Assembly: GCA_019419625.1 (NCBI GenBank)
Contig: DXZO01000055.1
Span: forward strand, 21,607 to 36,429
Direction of reading: 5' to 3'
Origin: Collinsella sp.
Lineage (GTDB): Bacteria; Actinomycetota; Coriobacteriia; Coriobacteriales; Coriobacteriaceae
Length of the DNA stretch: 14,823 nt
Positions 13,858-14,823 of this stretch are shown here, one piece after another (the stretch's first letter is position 1; each line of letters starts with the position of its first letter). The translations under genes and the position numbers were made by a program. The notes beneath the pieces were generated by a model. That model was not told where the DNA came from. It worked only from the letters and a program-made list of their open reading frames with translations, and made no database searches.

Positions 13858-13860
13858 AAC

Positions 13861-13890
13861 AAAAAAGGTCAGGCACTAGGTGCCTGACCT
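13861..13890 (-). terminator. Terminator of tRNA-Pro
   Basis: On the minus strand AGGTCAGGCAC pairs perfectly with GTGCCTGACCT (11 bp, 3-nt loop), followed by TTTTTTGTTTT. It ends transcription 10 nt after the tRNA 3' end. Confidence 0.92.
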
Positions 13891-13899
13891 GCAAACTTC

Positions 13900-13976
<77 letters not shown>

Positions 13977-14015
13977 AAGCTTTTGTTTGTTGCTCTGCTC
14001 TCGCTCGCAACAGGG

Positions 14016-14048
14016 AGTATATTAACCCGAAACTTTAGACTTGTGCAA
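14016..14048 (-). promoter_or_regulatory. Candidate promoter of tRNA-Pro
   Basis: On the minus strand TTGCAC (14043-14048) is 18 bp upstream of TAATAT (14019-14024), overlapping TATACT (14016-14021). The patch is the only AT-rich stretch between coaBC and the tRNA. The -35 match is only fair, and no terminator was found after coaBC, so read-through from coaBC is also possible. Confidence 0.45.
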
Positions 14049-14056
14049 GAACTTTT

Positions 14057-14823
14057 TTACAAATTTTGAAGCAAGTCCAAAATTGTATCTGCGAGCTGGG
14101 GTTTTGTTAGCACGGGAAGTTCTTGTGTGCCCGTTTTGCTCACAATCCAAGCCTTGTTCGTGTCGGTTCCGAAGCCCGAATCGGCGCGTGAGACATCGTT
14201 GGCGATAATGGCATTGCAGCCTTTGCGTGCCAATTTGCGCTCGGCGTACTCAACGACGCTATCGGTCTCGGCCGCAAATCCGATCACGCATCGCTCACCC
14301 TTCTGACGCGAGAGCTCGGCCAAAATATCGACCGTCTCGACGAGCTCGATGCGATCCAAGCGTTCGTTAGACTTTTTGAGCTTATGGTCCGCAGGGGTGG
14401 CGGGGGTATAGTCGGCGACGGCGGCCGCGCAAATGGCAGCGTCGGCCGTCTGGAAGGCGTTTAACGCCGCCTGCAGCATCTCAGCGGCGGTCTGCACGCG
14501 CACGCACTCCACGCCGTGGGGAACGTCGAGCGATGTCGGTCCCAGTACGAGTGTGACGGCGGCGCCGCGGCGAGCAGCCTCCCCCGCCAGGGCGATGCCC
14601 ATCTTGCCCGAAGAGCGGTTGCCAATAAAGCGCACGGGGTCGATCGGCTCGTGCGTAGGACCGGCGGTGATCACGATGCGCTTGCCCGCCAGGTCTTGCG
14701 GCACGGGGTTGAGCACCTCACAGACAGCCTCGACGATGTCCTCGGGCTCGCTCATGCGCCCCGTGTCCACGTCGCCGCAGGCAAGGTAGCCGCTGCCGGG
14801 TCCCACCACATGGACACCGTGCT
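14057..14823 (-). CDS. coaBC: CoaBC: phosphopantothenoylcysteine synthetase/decarboxylase, C-terminal part
   Basis: This is the C-terminal 255 or so residues of the bifunctional CoA-synthesis protein; the N-terminal decarboxylase half lies outside the window. The frame is open through the window edge, where HGVHVVGPGSGYLACG, the end of the CoaC flavoprotein domain, is visible. The CoaB synthetase domain follows: VITAGPTHEPIDPVRFIGN, RSSGKMGIALA, AAVADYTP, KLKKSNERL, GFAAET, NAIIANDVS and FGTDTNKAWIV. CoaB joins cysteine to 4'-phosphopantothenate using CTP, and CoaC then decarboxylates the product. A GTG near 14809 is internal and not the true start. The gene lies upstream of tRNA-Pro on the same strand. 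Confidence 0.95.
   Translation of the reverse strand, partial: HGVHVVGPGSGYLACGDVDTGRMSEPEDIVEAVCEVLNPVPQDLAGKRIVITAGPTHEPIDPVRFIGNRSSGKMGIALAGEAARRGAAVTLVLGPTSLDVPHGVECVRVQTAAEMLQAALNAFQTADAAICAAAVADYTPATPADHKLKKSNERLDRIELVETVDILAELSRQKGERCVIGFAAETDSVVEYAERKLARKGCNAIIANDVSRADSGFGTDTNKAWIVSKTGTQELPVLTKPQLADTILDLLQNL

Larger units (their letters stand above)
13293..13899. other. Gene-free stretch between island and tRNA
   Basis: There is no convincing gene. The first 110 bp are the GC-rich 3' end of the kinase transcript up to its terminator (13403-13436). After that GC falls. The remainder holds several short dyads, two copies of ATAAATACAGC, a perfect 16-bp palindrome (13842-13857) and the tRNA terminator. 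A 112-codon frame at 13410-13748 begins inside the terminator and has no ribosome binding site, so I do not call it. Confidence 0.6.

Overview
The window looks like a chromosomal segment from a gut Coriobacteriia species, most likely Collinsella or a close relative. This is inferred from gene content and family resemblance; no database search was possible. The flanks have moderate-to-high GC. A block at about 8740-13400 is strikingly GC-richer, with nearly all third codon positions G or C.

Layout. (1) 1-432 is gene-free and full of inverted repeats, including two full copies and one partial copy of an element with a conserved core and a variable but self-complementary outer stem. (2) 433-3557 holds a leftward diacylglycerol/MGDG-type glycosyltransferase, then rightward thioredoxin reductase (trxB) and a DUF1836 regulator. 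(3) 3631-4497 is a leftward DegV lipid-binding protein with a dyad-rich promoter. (4) 4664-8482 is a leftward gene run: pgsA-type phosphatidyltransferase, a GarA-like FHA protein, an Rv1828/FtsR-like MerR regulator, apt, and a secreted coiled-coil NlpC/P60 endopeptidase. A promoter is visible before the first gene. The FHA-MerR pair matches the garA-Rv1828 pair of actinobacteria. (5) 8879-13292 is the GC-rich island. It encodes a LanF-type ABC ATPase, a LanE permease, a LanG permease broken by one frameshift, a 60-residue membrane protein, an OmpR-family response regulator and a histidine kinase. (6) 13293-13899 is gene-free and rich in small dyads. (7) 13900-13976 is tRNA-Pro(GGG) on the minus strand, followed by the C-terminal part of coaBC, which runs off the window end.

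How the genes work together. The flanking genes are housekeeping: membrane lipid synthesis (glycosyltransferase, PgsA, DegV), wall remodelling (NlpC/P60), redox balance (TrxB), purine salvage (Apt) and CoA synthesis (CoaBC). The island resembles a lantibiotic self-protection or resistance module (LanFEG plus LanRK). No LanB, LanC, LanM or LanT gene and no convincing precursor peptide is present, so it is an orphan immunity or sensing module. In this sequence its second permease is disrupted.

The least explained signals are the conserved-core/variable-stem inverted repeats at the left end, the dyads over the degV promoter, the competing hairpins ahead of the LanF gene, and the dyad cluster between the island and the tRNA.
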